Shown here: piece by piece, positions 46,643 to 55,748 of the stretch
Layout of the letters: the number at the start of each line of letters is the position of its first letter
Numbering within the stretch: position 1 is the stretch's first letter
Assembly (NCBI GenBank): GCA_021851865.1
Contig: JAJZBU010000001.1
Location: 1 to 64,000 of the forward strand
Length of the DNA stretch: 64,000 bases
DNA from: Pseudomonadota bacterium
Lineage (GTDB): Bacteria > Pseudomonadota > Gammaproteobacteria > Pseudomonadales > Moraxellaceae
Direction: 5' to 3'
The notes under the pieces: generated by a model
The model's database searches: none
The model's input: only the letters and a program-made list of their open reading frames with translations
Told to the model about the DNA's origin: nothing
Translations under genes and position numbers: made by a program

Positions 46643-46692
46643 TGGCGCAGCCTGTTGCTGTTTTTTGCCGTGCAACAGCGTTGATGGCGCCA
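46643..46692 (+). promoter_or_regulatory. Structured rpsP leader
   Basis: An outer stem TGGCGC/GCGCCA (46643-46648 with 46687-46692) encloses an inner stem CTGTTGC/GCAACAG (46652-46658 with 46672-46678). It ends 11 nt before the AGGA of rpsP. A ribosomal-protein autoregulatory leader is possible but not shown. Confidence 0.4.
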
Positions 46693-46715
46693 TTCTGGAT
46701 CGAGGATACAAGATT

Positions 46716-46961
46716 ATGGTGACGATTCGTTTGGCTCGCGGCGGTGCAAAGAAGCGGCCTTTTTATCAGGTGGTGGTGACCAACAGCCGTAATGCCCGTG
46801 ATGGTCGTTTCATCGAGCGTATCGGCTTTTTCAACCCCATCGCCGCCGGTGCGGCGGAGCGCCTGCGTATCGATACGCAGCGTCTGGCGTATTGGCAGCA
46901 GGCTGGCGCGCAGTTGTCTGATCGCGTTGCGACCTTGGTCAAGGAACTGCCGGCCGCCTGA
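46716..46961 (+). CDS. rpsP: 30S ribosomal protein S16
   Basis: Small-subunit protein S16, 81 residues, needed for 30S assembly. It begins [20 protein letters not shown] and continues with [14 protein letters not shown], both invariant in the family. AGGA lies 9 nt upstream. It is 2 nt from rimM; the order rpsP-rimM-trmD-rplS is the standard operon. Confidence 0.98.
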   Translation: MVTIRLARGGAKKRPFYQVVVTNSRNARDGRFIERIGFFNPIAAGAAERLRIDTQRLAYWQQAGAQLSDRVATLVKELPAA

Positions 46962-46963
46962 AG

Positions 46964-47482
46964 GTGGATGACCGTCTGACGGTGGGGTGCCTGCGCGCCG
47001 CGCACGGCCTGCGCGGCTTTCTCTGGGTGCATTCCCTGACGACGCCGCCGGAAAACATCTTTGCCTATGGCCCCTGGTTCTTGCGTCATGGCGAGGACGA
47101 GAAGGCGGTCGAGGTCGAGCAGTGGCGGCCACAGGGCAAAGGCTGGCTGGTCAAGCTGCGCGGTGTCGATGATCGCAACGCCTCCGACCTCCTCGTCGGC
47201 TGGGATGTGCAGGTGCCGCACGCCGCCCTGCCCGAGCTGCCCGAGGACGAGTACTACTGGTCGGAGCTCATCGACATGCGCGTGGTGACCATCGCCGGCG
47301 TCGATCTCGGGACTGTGCATGCCATGATGGAGACGGGGGCCAATGACGTCCTCGTCGTGCGTGGCGATGCCCTCAGCATGGATCGGCGTGAGCGTCTTCT
47401 GCCTTGGTTGCCGGGGTCGGTCGTGCATCAGGTCGAACGTGGCGAGCGGCGCATCCTCGTCGACTGGGATCCTGATTTCTAG
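46964..47482 (+). CDS. rimM: Ribosome maturation factor RimM
   Basis: Assembly factor for the 30S head domain, which binds S19. The 172-residue protein has an N-terminal RimM domain (LTVGCLRAAHGLRGFLWV) and a PRC-barrel C-terminal domain with PEDEYYWSELIDMRVV and RRERLLPWLPGSVVH. The start is a GTG two bases after the rpsP stop, implying translational coupling. Confidence 0.96.
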   Translation: MDDRLTVGCLRAAHGLRGFLWVHSLTTPPENIFAYGPWFLRHGEDEKAVEVEQWRPQGKGWLVKLRGVDDRNASDLLVGWDVQVPHAALPELPEDEYYWSELIDMRVVTIAGVDLGTVHAMMETGANDVLVVRGDALSMDRRERLLPWLPGSVVHQVERGERRILVDWDPDF

Positions 47483-47490
47483 GAGGCGCC

Positions 47491-48255
47491 ATGTGGATCG
47501 GCGTGGTGACGCTGTTCCCCGAGATGTTCACGGCTTTGACCGGGCATGGTGTGGTCGGGCGGGCGGTGCGGCAGGAGTTGATCGAGCTGGAGTTTTTTAA
47601 TCCGCGCGATCATGCCGAGGGAGCCTATCGCCGTGTCGATGACCGTCCCTATGGTGGCGGGCCGGGCATGGTGATGCAGGTGGCGCCACTGTGGCGGGCC
47701 TTGCAGCAGGCGCGCGAGCAAGCGCAAAAGCGCCAGCTGCGCCCGCATGTTTTGTACATGAGCCCGCAGGGGCGCGTGTTGCGCCAGCCGCAAGTGCGGC
47801 ACTGGGTGCAGGAAAGACAGGAGCAAGGGTTGATCCTGCTCTGTGGTCGTTATGAAGGGATCGACGAGCGATTGCTCGAGATGGCCGTCGATGAAGAGTG
47901 TTCGATCGGCGACTATGTTCTGTCTGGCGGTGAATTGCCCGCCATGGTGCTGGTCGATGCGATGACGCGCTGGTTGCCAGGCGCGCTTGGACATGGCGAG
48001 TCGGCGGCTGAAGACTCGTTCAGCGCGGTTTGGCTCGACTGCCCGCACTACACCCGTCCGCCCAATTTTGCCGGGCGCGAGGTGCCGGCGGTGCTGTTGT
48101 CGGGAGATCATGCCGAGGTCGCGCATTGGCGTCATCGCCAGCGCGTGCTGAGGACAGCCAGTCGGCGCCCGGATTTGTTGAGTACGATTGAACTCAGCGA
48201 AGAAGAGCGTGGCTGGATTGAGGGTGCGGCTTCAGGCCGCACCGATGGGGCCTGA
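47491..48255 (+). CDS. trmD: tRNA (guanine37-N1)-methyltransferase TrmD
   Basis: SPOUT-fold enzyme that makes m1G37 in tRNAs and so prevents +1 frameshifting. The 254 residues include [48 protein letters not shown] (knot) and [25 protein letters not shown] lies directly upstream. Confidence 0.98.
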   Translation: MWIGVVTLFPEMFTALTGHGVVGRAVRQELIELEFFNPRDHAEGAYRRVDDRPYGGGPGMVMQVAPLWRALQQAREQAQKRQLRPHVLYMSPQGRVLRQPQVRHWVQERQEQGLILLCGRYEGIDERLLEMAVDEECSIGDYVLSGGELPAMVLVDAMTRWLPGALGHGESAAEDSFSAVWLDCPHYTRPPNFAGREVPAVLLSGDHAEVAHWRHRQRVLRTASRRPDLLSTIELSEEERGWIEGAASGRTDGA

Positions 48256-48310
48256 GGCCCGTTTGAGTTCTGCATGCGCTAGAGCCTCTGCAGACGTTTG
48301 GGAGTGTGTG

Positions 48311-48685
48311 ATGAGCAGTAAACATCCTCTGATCCAGGAGATCGAGAAGCGTCAGATGAAACAGGACCTGCCGAGCTTCGGTCCTGGCGACACCGTCATC
48401 GTGCAAGTGAAGGTGAAAGAAGGCGATCGTGAGCGTCTCCAGGCCTATGAAGGCGTGGTCATCGCGGTGAAAAATCGCGGCCTCAATTCCGCCTTCACGG
48501 TGCGCAAGATCTCCAATGGTATCGGTGTCGAGCGCTGCTTCCAGACGCATTCGCCGTTGGTCGAGTCGGTCCAGGTCAAACGCCGTGGTGCCGTGCGTCG
48601 TGCCAAGCTCTACTACCTGCGTGATCGTTCCGGTAAGGCGGCGCGTATCCGTGAAAAGCTGGTGGCGCGTAACAAGAACGCCTGA
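48311..48685 (+). CDS. rplS: 50S ribosomal protein L19
   Basis: Large-subunit protein at the 30S-50S interface. The 124 residues contain [40 protein letters not shown] and the basic end [21 protein letters not shown] lies 6 nt upstream of ATG 48311. The stop codon forms the loop of a 7-bp hairpin. Confidence 0.98.
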   Translation: MSSKHPLIQEIEKRQMKQDLPSFGPGDTVIVQVKVKEGDRERLQAYEGVVIAVKNRGLNSAFTVRKISNGIGVERCFQTHSPLVESVQVKRRGAVRRAKLYYLRDRSGKAARIREKLVARNKNA

Positions 48686-48715
48686 GGCGTTCTTCGTGCG
48701 GGGCCGAAAGGCCCC
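48676..48715 (+). terminator. Two consecutive hairpins after rplS
   Basis: GAACGCC-TGA-GGCGTTC (48676-48692) has the rplS stop as its loop; GGGGCC-GAAA-GGCCCC (48700-48715) follows and ends 6 nt before the xerD ATG. Neither has a T-run, so they may attenuate rather than end transcription, or protect the upstream message. Confidence 0.45.
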
Positions 48716-48721
48716 TGATCT

Positions 48722-49600
48722 ATGTCAGACATCCCGGCAGAACTGCTCGGCTTCATGCGCCATCTGGCCCTTCTGGGCATGTCGCAGCGCACGCGTGAGG
48801 CCTATCTCAGTGATCTGCGCCTGAGTCGTCGCGACCTCGCTCGCGACCTCGCCCAGGCGACCAGTGCAGACCTGCAGGGTCTACTTGCTGCGCGTATTGC
48901 CCGCGGCTGCTCGCCGCGGTCGCAGGCGCGACTGATGTCGAGTTGGCGGCGTTATTATGGTTTTTTGCTGGCGCAGGGCGTGATCAGCAGCGACCCTGTC
49001 GCGGCCCTGGCACGACCACGTTTGAGTCTGCGCCTGCCGCTCGATCTTTCTGAGGCCGACGTCGAGCATCTCCTCGCGGCACCGGATGTGACGACCCCTC
49101 TCGGTTTGCGTGACCGCGCCATGCTCGAGCTGCTCTACGCCAGCGGTTTGCGCGTCAGCGAACTCGTCGGTCTTGCGGTGACCGCCTTGAATCTGCGCCA
49201 GGGAGTCGTGCGCGTGCTCGGCAAGGGCGACAAACACCGTTTGGTGCCCATCGGCGAGACCGCCATGATCTGGGTGCAGCGCTATCTCGATCAGGCACGG
49301 CCATTGCTGGTGTCGCTCGATAGTGCGTATCTTTTCCCCGGGCGCGACGGCAAGCCGCTCACGCGCCAAGCCTTCTGGTATCGTATCAAGGCCTGGGCGG
49401 TACGAGCGGGGGTGCGGGCGAGTCTGTCGCCGCACACCTTGCGCCATGCATTTGCCACACATCTGCTCAACCATGGAGCCGATCTTCGCGTCGTGCAGAT
49501 GTTGTTGGGGCATGCCAGCCTCAGTACCACCCAGATTTATACGCACGTGGCGCGTGCCCGGCTACAGGCTTTGCACGCCGCCCATCATCCGAGGGCATGA
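48722..49600 (+). CDS. xerD: Tyrosine recombinase XerD
   Basis: Site-specific recombinase that resolves chromosome dimers at dif with XerC. The 292 residues have the N-terminal core-binding domain and the catalytic set: Arg in LLYASGLRVSELVGL, Lys in VLGKGDKHRLVPIG, His-x-x-Arg in SPHTLRHAFATHLL, the second His in LLGHASLSTTQIYTH and the nucleophile Tyr in the same segment. Its place directly before dsbC is as in Pseudomonas and E. coli and favours XerD over XerC. One base separates it from dsbC. Confidence 0.95.
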   Translation: MSDIPAELLGFMRHLALLGMSQRTREAYLSDLRLSRRDLARDLAQATSADLQGLLAARIARGCSPRSQARLMSSWRRYYGFLLAQGVISSDPVAALARPRLSLRLPLDLSEADVEHLLAAPDVTTPLGLRDRAMLELLYASGLRVSELVGLAVTALNLRQGVVRVLGKGDKHRLVPIGETAMIWVQRYLDQARPLLVSLDSAYLFPGRDGKPLTRQAFWYRIKAWAVRAGVRASLSPHTLRHAFATHLLNHGADLRVVQMLLGHASLSTTQIYTHVARARLQALHAAHHPRA

Positions 49601-49601
49601 T

Positions 49602-50351
49602 ATGAGATGGACACGATGGTTGCGCACCGGGCTGCTGCTTGGACTGTGTCTCGGTGCCGGCGTCAGCCACGCCGCTGACCCCGCCGATACGGCCATACGC
49701 GCGCGTTTTGCCGAAAGTTTTCCTGACGTCGTGATCAATGGCATCACCGCCATCGCCGCGCCAGGCTGGTATATGGTGCAGGCCGTCGGTATGGCGCCGG
49801 TCTATGTCAGTGCCGACGGACAGTACATGATCCAGGGCGATTTCGTGCATTTTCAGGGACAGCGCATGGTGGACCTCGGGGATCAGGCGCTCGGCCACGC
49901 CGCGCGTGCCCTCCTGACGCAGGCGCCGTCACATGATGAGATCATCTTTCCTGCCGTCGGTAAGACGCGCGCGGTGGTCTATGCCTTTACCGACGTCGAC
50001 TGTGGCTACTGTCGTAAATTTCACACCCAGATCCAGGCGATCAATGCTCGCGGTATCGAGGTGCGCTATCTCGCCTGGCCGCGCACCGGGACGCATGGCA
50101 TGACCGCGCGCAAGATGGCGACGGTGTGGTGCGCCCAGGATGTACAGGCGGCGCTCACCCATACCATGGCGGGCGCTTCCTTGCCACAAGGCGGCAGTGC
50201 CTGTGACGGCATCATTCAGCGCGATTATGCCCTCGGCGAGCGCCTCGGCGTCGATGGCACACCGGCGCTGTTCGATGTGGCCGGCCACAAGATCGGCGGC
50301 TATCTCAGCGTCGCTGACCTCGAGCAGGCGCTTGGGCTGGCGCGGCATTGA
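49602..50351 (+). CDS. dsbC: Thiol:disulfide isomerase DsbC
   Basis: Periplasmic disulfide isomerase, kept reduced by DsbD. The 249-residue precursor has a signal peptide (WLRTGLLLGLCLGAGVSHA), a dimerisation domain and a thioredoxin domain with the active site DVDCGYCRKFH and the cis-Pro segment GVDGTPALFD. A second Cys pair (VWCAQ and SACDG) matches the structural disulfide of the family. GAGGG lies 6 nt before ATG 49602. Confidence 0.96.
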   Translation: MRWTRWLRTGLLLGLCLGAGVSHAADPADTAIRARFAESFPDVVINGITAIAAPGWYMVQAVGMAPVYVSADGQYMIQGDFVHFQGQRMVDLGDQALGHAARALLTQAPSHDEIIFPAVGKTRAVVYAFTDVDCGYCRKFHTQIQAINARGIEVRYLAWPRTGTHGMTARKMATVWCAQDVQAALTHTMAGASLPQGGSACDGIIQRDYALGERLGVDGTPALFDVAGHKIGGYLSVADLEQALGLARH

Positions 50352-50439
50352 TACGGTGTTGACGCGGCAATTGACGCGCTGATGCGGATTTTCTAAGGTG
50401 ACGCACCTGAATGGTGCGGATGGAGTGGGAAGCTCGGGC

Positions 50440-51756
50440 ATGCAGACGAAACAGGATGCGGTGAGGGTGGGGATCGTCGGGTTCGGGACGGTCGGTGGCG
50501 GAGCCTTTCGTCTCCTGCAGGAGAATGCAGGGGAGATCGCGCGACGTACCGGATGTCCGATCGTCGTCAGCCATATCGGGGCACGTCGCGATCGTGACGA
50601 TCTCGATACGAGCAAGGTCAAGGTCAGTCGTGACGTCTTCGCCGTCGTCCAGGATCCCGATGTCGACATCATCGTCGAGGTCATGGGGGGGACGGAGACG
50701 GCGCGGGCGGTGGTGACCCAGGCCATTCTGGCCGGCAAGCATGTGGTGACGGCGAACAAGGCTCTGCTCGCCGAGTTTGGTAACGAGCTGTTCGCTCTCG
50801 CCGAGCGCCATGGCGTGTATATCGCTTTTGAGGCGGCGGTCGCCGGTGGCGTCCCCATCATCAAGGTCCTGCGCGAAGGGCTCGCCGCCAATCGTATCGA
50901 CGCTCTCGCCGGCATCATCAACGGCACCGGCAACTACATCCTCACCGAAATGCGCGAAAAAGGGCGCAGCTTTGCTGAGGCCCTGCAGGAAGCGCAGGCT
51001 CTCGGTTATGCCGAAGCCGATCCCACCTTCGACGTCGAAGGCATCGATGCTGCGCACAAGCTGACCATCCTGGCCTCTTTGGCCTTCGGCATTCCTCTGC
51101 AGCTGAAAAAAGTCTATACCGAAGGCATCAGCCGCCTGACGACGATCGATGTCGCCTACGCCGCCGAGCTCGGCTACAGCATCAAGCACCTCGGTCTGGC
51201 GCGACGGACGGCGGAAGGCATCGAACTGCGCGTGCACCCGACCCTGATCCCGCGGGAACGTCTGATCAGCCATGTGCATGGCGTGAAGAACGCTGTCCTG
51301 GTGCAGTCGCATCCGGTCGGCTCGACCCTGTATTACGGCGCCGGCGCCGGTGCCGGGCCGACGGCTTCGGCCATCGTCGCCGATCTCGTCGATGTGGTGC
51401 GGGCCTGGCGTGAAGGCCAGGGTGGGCGTGTGCCGCACCTCGCCTTTCAGCCCGATGAGCTCTACGATACGCCGGTACTGCCGGTCGAAGCCGTGCATAC
51501 CGCTTACTATCTGCGTCTGCAGGCCAATGACCGCCCCGGCGTCCTCGCCGAGGTGACCCATCTTCTGGCGGAGCAGGGTATCAGCATCGAGGCTATTCTG
51601 CAGAAACCGGCGCACGCTGCCGGCCAGGTGCCGGTGATCATCGTCACCAAGGTGGTGCAGGAGAGGGCCATGAATGCTGCCCTGGCCAAGATCGAAGCGC
51701 TGGTGGATATCGTCGATCACGTGGTGAAGATTCGTCTTGAAAATCTGGATGCCTGA
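50440..51756 (+). CDS. hom: Homoserine dehydrogenase
   Basis: Reduces aspartate semialdehyde to homoserine. The 438 residues comprise a Rossmann domain (VRVGIVGFGTVGGGAF), the catalytic domain (AFEAAVAGGVPIIKVLREGL and GIINGTGNYILTEM) and a C-terminal ACT domain (NDRPGVLAEVTHLLAEQGIS) expected to bind threonine for feedback inhibition. It is monofunctional, without an aspartokinase part. ATG 50440 is preferred over a GTG at 50398 because the extension is not conserved. It is 22 nt from thrC. Confidence 0.97.
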   Translation: MQTKQDAVRVGIVGFGTVGGGAFRLLQENAGEIARRTGCPIVVSHIGARRDRDDLDTSKVKVSRDVFAVVQDPDVDIIVEVMGGTETARAVVTQAILAGKHVVTANKALLAEFGNELFALAERHGVYIAFEAAVAGGVPIIKVLREGLAANRIDALAGIINGTGNYILTEMREKGRSFAEALQEAQALGYAEADPTFDVEGIDAAHKLTILASLAFGIPLQLKKVYTEGISRLTTIDVAYAAELGYSIKHLGLARRTAEGIELRVHPTLIPRERLISHVHGVKNAVLVQSHPVGSTLYYGAGAGAGPTASAIVADLVDVVRAWREGQGGRVPHLAFQPDELYDTPVLPVEAVHTAYYLRLQANDRPGVLAEVTHLLAEQGISIEAILQKPAHAAGQVPVIIVTKVVQERAMNAALAKIEALVDIVDHVVKIRLENLDA

Positions 51757-51778
51757 GCAAGGCGGCGAGGAGCACAGC

Positions 51779-52861
51779 ATGAGTTTTGGAAATCGTTATA
51801 CGGGTCTCATCCATAAATATCGCGATCATCTGCCGGTCGCCGATGACACCCGCATCATCTCGCTCGGCGAGGGCAACACCCCCTTGATCCGGTTGAACAA
51901 TATCCCGCGACTGTTGCGTAAGGACGTCGACATCTACGTCAAGTACGAAGGTCTCAATCCGACCGGCTCGTTCAAGGACCGCGGTATGACCATGGCGGTG
52001 ACGAAGGCGGTCGAGGAGGGCGCGCGCGCCATCATCTGCGCTTCGACCGGGAACACCTCGGCCGCCGCCGCCGCCTATGCCGCACGCGCCGGGATCCGTG
52101 CCTTTGTGCTGATTCCGGAAGGCAAGATCGCCATGGGCAAGCTGGCGCAGGCGATGATGTATGGCGCCGTGACCTTGCAGATCCGCGGCAATTTCGACGC
52201 CGGCATGGAACTGGTCAAGCAGGTGGCGCAACAAGTACCGGTGACCATCGTCAACTCGATCAATCCCTTTCGTCTGCAGGGCCAGAAGACCGCAGCCTTC
52301 GAGATCATCGAAGAGCTCGGCGCGGCGCCTGACTTTCACTGCTTGCCGGTCGGCAATGCCGGCAACATCACCGCCCACTGGATGGGTTACAGCGAATATT
52401 TCGAGCGTGGCGTCGTGATGCAGCGGCCGCGCATGGTCGGCTATCAGGCGGCGGGCTCGGCACCTTTTCTCCGTGGTGGTCCGGTGGCGCAGCCGGAAAC
52501 CGTGGCGACGGCCATCCGCATCGGCAATCCCCAGTCCTGGGACAAAGCCTGGGCCCTGCAGAAGACCTCGGGCGGCTGGTTCGACGAGCTGCAGGACAGT
52601 GAGATTCTCGAGGCGCAGCGACTTCTGGCCATGCAGGAAGGCGTATTCTGCGAACCGGCTTCCGCCGCTTCGCTGGCCGGAGCCATGCGCGACATCCGTC
52701 AGGGGCGCATCCCCGAGGGTAGCAAAGTGGTGTGCACCTTGACCGGGAATGGCCTCAAGGATCCCGATACAGCCATCAACCAGTGTCAGTCGGCCATACT
52801 CAAGACCCTGGACGCCACCTTGTCCGAGGTTGAGAAAGCCATCGTCGGGCATATGGAGTGA
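51779..52861 (+). CDS. thrC: Threonine synthase
   Basis: PLP enzyme that converts O-phosphohomoserine to threonine. At 360 residues it is the short type found in Pseudomonas with hom. The PLP lysine lies in GLNPTGSFKDRGMTMAV, the phosphate loop is CASTGNTSAAAAAYAARAG, and the N-terminal SLGEGNTPLIRLNN is typical. GAGGAG precedes the ATG. Its stop shares one base with recJ. Confidence 0.97.
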   Translation: MSFGNRYTGLIHKYRDHLPVADDTRIISLGEGNTPLIRLNNIPRLLRKDVDIYVKYEGLNPTGSFKDRGMTMAVTKAVEEGARAIICASTGNTSAAAAAYAARAGIRAFVLIPEGKIAMGKLAQAMMYGAVTLQIRGNFDAGMELVKQVAQQVPVTIVNSINPFRLQGQKTAAFEIIEELGAAPDFHCLPVGNAGNITAHWMGYSEYFERGVVMQRPRMVGYQAAGSAPFLRGGPVAQPETVATAIRIGNPQSWDKAWALQKTSGGWFDELQDSEILEAQRLLAMQEGVFCEPASAASLAGAMRDIRQGRIPEGSKVVCTLTGNGLKDPDTAINQCQSAILKTLDATLSEVEKAIVGHME

Positions 52862-54564
52862 TGCGGCAGAGGCCGTCTGTCGGCCTCGATGACCGACGCT
52901 GGCAGGCTTATCCTGAGTTGATCGCGCGCCTTTATGCGGCGCGTGCCTTGCGTCCGGAGGAGGTGGAGCTGGCGTTGCGCCATCTCGCCGCTCCCGACTT
53001 GCGCGGACTGGCGACAGCCCTCGACCTGCTCGAGCAGGCACGGGCGCAGCAGTGGCGTATTATCGTTTGCGGCGATTTCGACGCTGATGGTGCCACCGCG
53101 ACCGCCTTGCTGGTGCTCGCCTTGCGCGCTTACGGCTATGAGCGCGTCGATTTTCGTGTTCCGAATCGTTTCACCATGGGTTATGGGCTGAGTCGCACTC
53201 TCGTTGAGGCCATCATCGCTCAGGGCGGCTGTGATCTGCTGATCACCGTCGACAATGGCATCGCCAGCCTGGAGGGTGTCGCCTGTGCCCGCGCCGCCGG
53301 CATGCGCGTTCTAGTCACCGATCATCATCTGCCCGGCGCCTGTCTGCCCGAGGCCGACGCCATCGTCAACCCGAACCAGCCCGACTGTCCTTTCGCCAGC
53401 AAGCACTTGGCCGGGGTTGGCGTCGCCTTCTATCTCGTCGCGGCCTTGCGCACGCGTTTGCAGAACCGTCTCGCTCAGCCCTACCCGTCACCGACGCGCT
53501 GGCTCGATCTGGTGGCCTTGGGTACGGTGGCTGATGTCGTCAGCCTCGATCGCAACAATCGCATTCTGGTCGAGCACGGTTTGCGGCGCTTGCGCAGCGG
53601 CGCGTGTCGGCCTGGCCTCAGCGCCTTGATGCGGGTGGCGGGTCTGCTGCGGGAACGTCTGCAGGCCAGCGATCTCGGCTTTCATCTGGCACCGCGCCTC
53701 AATGCGGTGGGGCGATTGGAAGACATGCGTCTGGGCATCGAGTTCTTGCTGGAGGAATCGTCCGCGGCGGCCATGGCCATGGCCGAGGAACTCGACCTGC
53801 TCAACAAGGAGAGGCGCGACATCGAAGCCGGTATGCAGGCCCAGGCGCAAGCAGCCCTCGCTCGCCTCGAGCTCGGTCGCCCGACGCAGGCGGCGATCAG
53901 CCTCTATGAGCGCAATTTCCACGCCGGCGTCATCGGTATACTCGCCGGGCGCCTGAAAGAACGCTATCACCGTCCGGTGGTGGTTTTCGCCGATGCCGAA
54001 GAAGCGGGTGAGGTCAAAGGATCGGCGCGCTCTATTCCTGGCGCGCATATGCGCGACCTTCTCGCCTGGATCGATGCACAATCGCCCGGCCTCATCCTGC
54101 GTTTTGGCGGTCATGCCATGGCCGCTGGCCTGTCCTTGCGCCGCGCCGCTTTGCCTCAGTTCGAGGAGCAGCTGCAGGCGGCGGTCAAGGCCAGCTGTCC
54201 GCCGGCGATCTTTGATCGAGTTCTTTGGCATGATGGCGCCCTGACGCTGGCGCAGATGACCAAGGCGACGGCGCGTCTGCTCGAACAGGCGGGACCGTGG
54301 GGGGCGGGCATGCCGGAGCCGCGCTTCGTCGGCGAGTTTATGGTCCTCGAGCAGCGTCTGCTGCAGGAGCGCTTTCTCAAGATGACGCTCAGTGGCGAGA
54401 ATGACAATGGCGTCTTTGACGCCATCTGGTTTCAGCCGGATCTGAGCTGCTGGCCGACGACGGCGGCGCGTGTGCGCGTGCTCTATGCCCTCGAGATCAA
54501 CCACTTTCGTGGGCGTGAACAGTTGCAGCTGCGCATCGATGCGGCGGAAGCGCTGCCGGATTGA
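52861..54564 (+). CDS. recJ: Single-stranded-DNA exonuclease RecJ
   Basis: 5'-3' exonuclease on single-stranded DNA for recombination, mismatch repair and base excision. The 567 residues hold the DHH phosphoesterase motifs CGDFDADGATATALL, ITVDNGIAS, LVTDHHLPGACLPEAD and the DHHA1 part GSARSIPGAHMRDLL with RFGGHAMAAGLSL. It starts on the thrC stop and precedes prfB by 74 nt, the order seen in E. coli and Pseudomonas. Confidence 0.97.
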   Translation: MRQRPSVGLDDRRWQAYPELIARLYAARALRPEEVELALRHLAAPDLRGLATALDLLEQARAQQWRIIVCGDFDADGATATALLVLALRAYGYERVDFRVPNRFTMGYGLSRTLVEAIIAQGGCDLLITVDNGIASLEGVACARAAGMRVLVTDHHLPGACLPEADAIVNPNQPDCPFASKHLAGVGVAFYLVAALRTRLQNRLAQPYPSPTRWLDLVALGTVADVVSLDRNNRILVEHGLRRLRSGACRPGLSALMRVAGLLRERLQASDLGFHLAPRLNAVGRLEDMRLGIEFLLEESSAAAMAMAEELDLLNKERRDIEAGMQAQAQAALARLELGRPTQAAISLYERNFHAGVIGILAGRLKERYHRPVVVFADAEEAGEVKGSARSIPGAHMRDLLAWIDAQSPGLILRFGGHAMAAGLSLRRAALPQFEEQLQAAVKASCPPAIFDRVLWHDGALTLAQMTKATARLLEQAGPWGAGMPEPRFVGEFMVLEQRLLQERFLKMTLSGENDNGVFDAIWFQPDLSCWPTTAARVRVLYALEINHFRGREQLQLRIDAAEALPD

Positions 54565-54607
54565 GACGGAGATGGCGTCCGGGGCATTCCCCACCCGGGC
54601 GCCTTGC

Positions 54608-54613
54608 TATAAA
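54608..54613 (+). promoter_or_regulatory. Extended -10 element before prfB
   Basis: TG-C-TATAAA (54605-54613) resembles an extended -10 promoter; no clear -35 is seen. It is 25 nt from the prfB ATG. Confidence 0.35.
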
Positions 54614-54638
54614 ATACCGGGTTTTTATCGAGGTGCTC

Positions 54639-55734
54639 ATGGAAATCAATCCGTACCTGCTGCGCATCAAGGACCTCGGCGAACGTTCGCAGTCTTTGCG
54701 GAGGTATCTTTGACTTCGATCTGAAGGTCGAACGTCTCGAAGAGGTGGTGCGCGAACTCGAAGACGGCGCCGTCTGGAATGATCCGCAGCGCGCTCAGTC
54801 CCTAGGCAAGGAGCGCGGTGCTCTCGAACTCGTCGTCAAAACCCTGCAGAATGTCGCCGCCGACCTGGCCAATGCCAGTGAGTTGCTCGATCTGGCGGTG
54901 GCGGAAGACGATGAATCGCTGCTCGATGACGTCGCGCTCGAACTCGATGCCATCGAGAAGCAGGTCGCCGATCTCGAGTTCCGGCGCATGTTTTCCGGCG
55001 AGACCGATCCTTGTCATGCCTTTCTCGACATCCAGGCCGGTTCCGGCGGCACCGAGGCACAGGACTGGGCAAACATGCTGTTGCGCATGTATCTGCGCTG
55101 GGCCGAGCGCCATGGTTTCAAGACCGAGTTGCTGGAAGTCACCGATGGCGAAGTCGCGGGTATCAAATCGGCGACGGTGCGCGTCGAGGGCGATTACGCC
55201 TTTGGCTGGTTGCGCACCGAGATCGGAGTGCATCGGCTGGTGCGCAAGTCGCCCTTTGACTCGGGCAACCGGCGCCATACCTCCTTCGCGGCGGTCTTCG
55301 TGTCGCCAGAGATCAGCGATGAGATCGAGATCGACATCAATCCTGCCGATCTGCGCATCGACGTCTATCGCGCCAGTGGCGCCGGCGGGCAGCACGTCAA
55401 TCGCACCGAGTCGGCGGTGCGCATCACCCATCTGCCGAGCGGTGTCGTGGTGCAGTGCCAGAACGATCGCTCCCAGCACAAGAACCGTGACACGGCGATG
55501 AAGCAGCTCAAGGCCAAGCTCTACGAGCTCGAAATACAAAAGCGTCATGCCGCACAGCAGGCTCTCGAGGAGACCAAGTCGGACATCGGCTGGGGTAGCC
55601 AGATCCGTTCCTATGTGCTCGACCAGTCGCGTGTCAAGGATCTGCGCAGTCAGATCGAAAACTCCAATCCGAACGCCATTCTCGATGGCGATCTCGATGA
55701 ATTTATCCAGGCTTCCTTGAAGATGGGGCTGTGA
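54639..55734 (+). CDS. prfB: Peptide chain release factor 2, programmed +1 frameshift
   Basis: Recognises UGA and UAA stops. Translation starts at ATG 54639 ([20 protein letters not shown]) and meets an in-frame TGA at 54711-54713 after 24 codons. The frameshift site GGAGGT-AT-CTT-TGA-C is as in E. coli, with the internal Shine-Dalgarno sequence followed by slippery CTT. The rest is read in the +1 frame from 54712 and runs to TGA 55732-55734, giving 365 residues. The anticodon tripeptide SPF is in [11 protein letters not shown] and the catalytic GGQ in [17 protein letters not shown]2 thus controls its own level. Confidence 0.97.
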
Positions 55735-55748
55735 GTGAGGGGCAGAGC

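Noticed and set aside
46038-46715. Long N-terminal extension of rpsP
   Set aside because: S16 is about 80 residues and always begins MVTIRL; the upstream part overlaps the nucleotidase gene on the other strand.
54745-55734. prfB as a shorter gene starting at an internal GTG
   Set aside because: The upstream 24 codons and the frameshift signal are clearly those of RF2.
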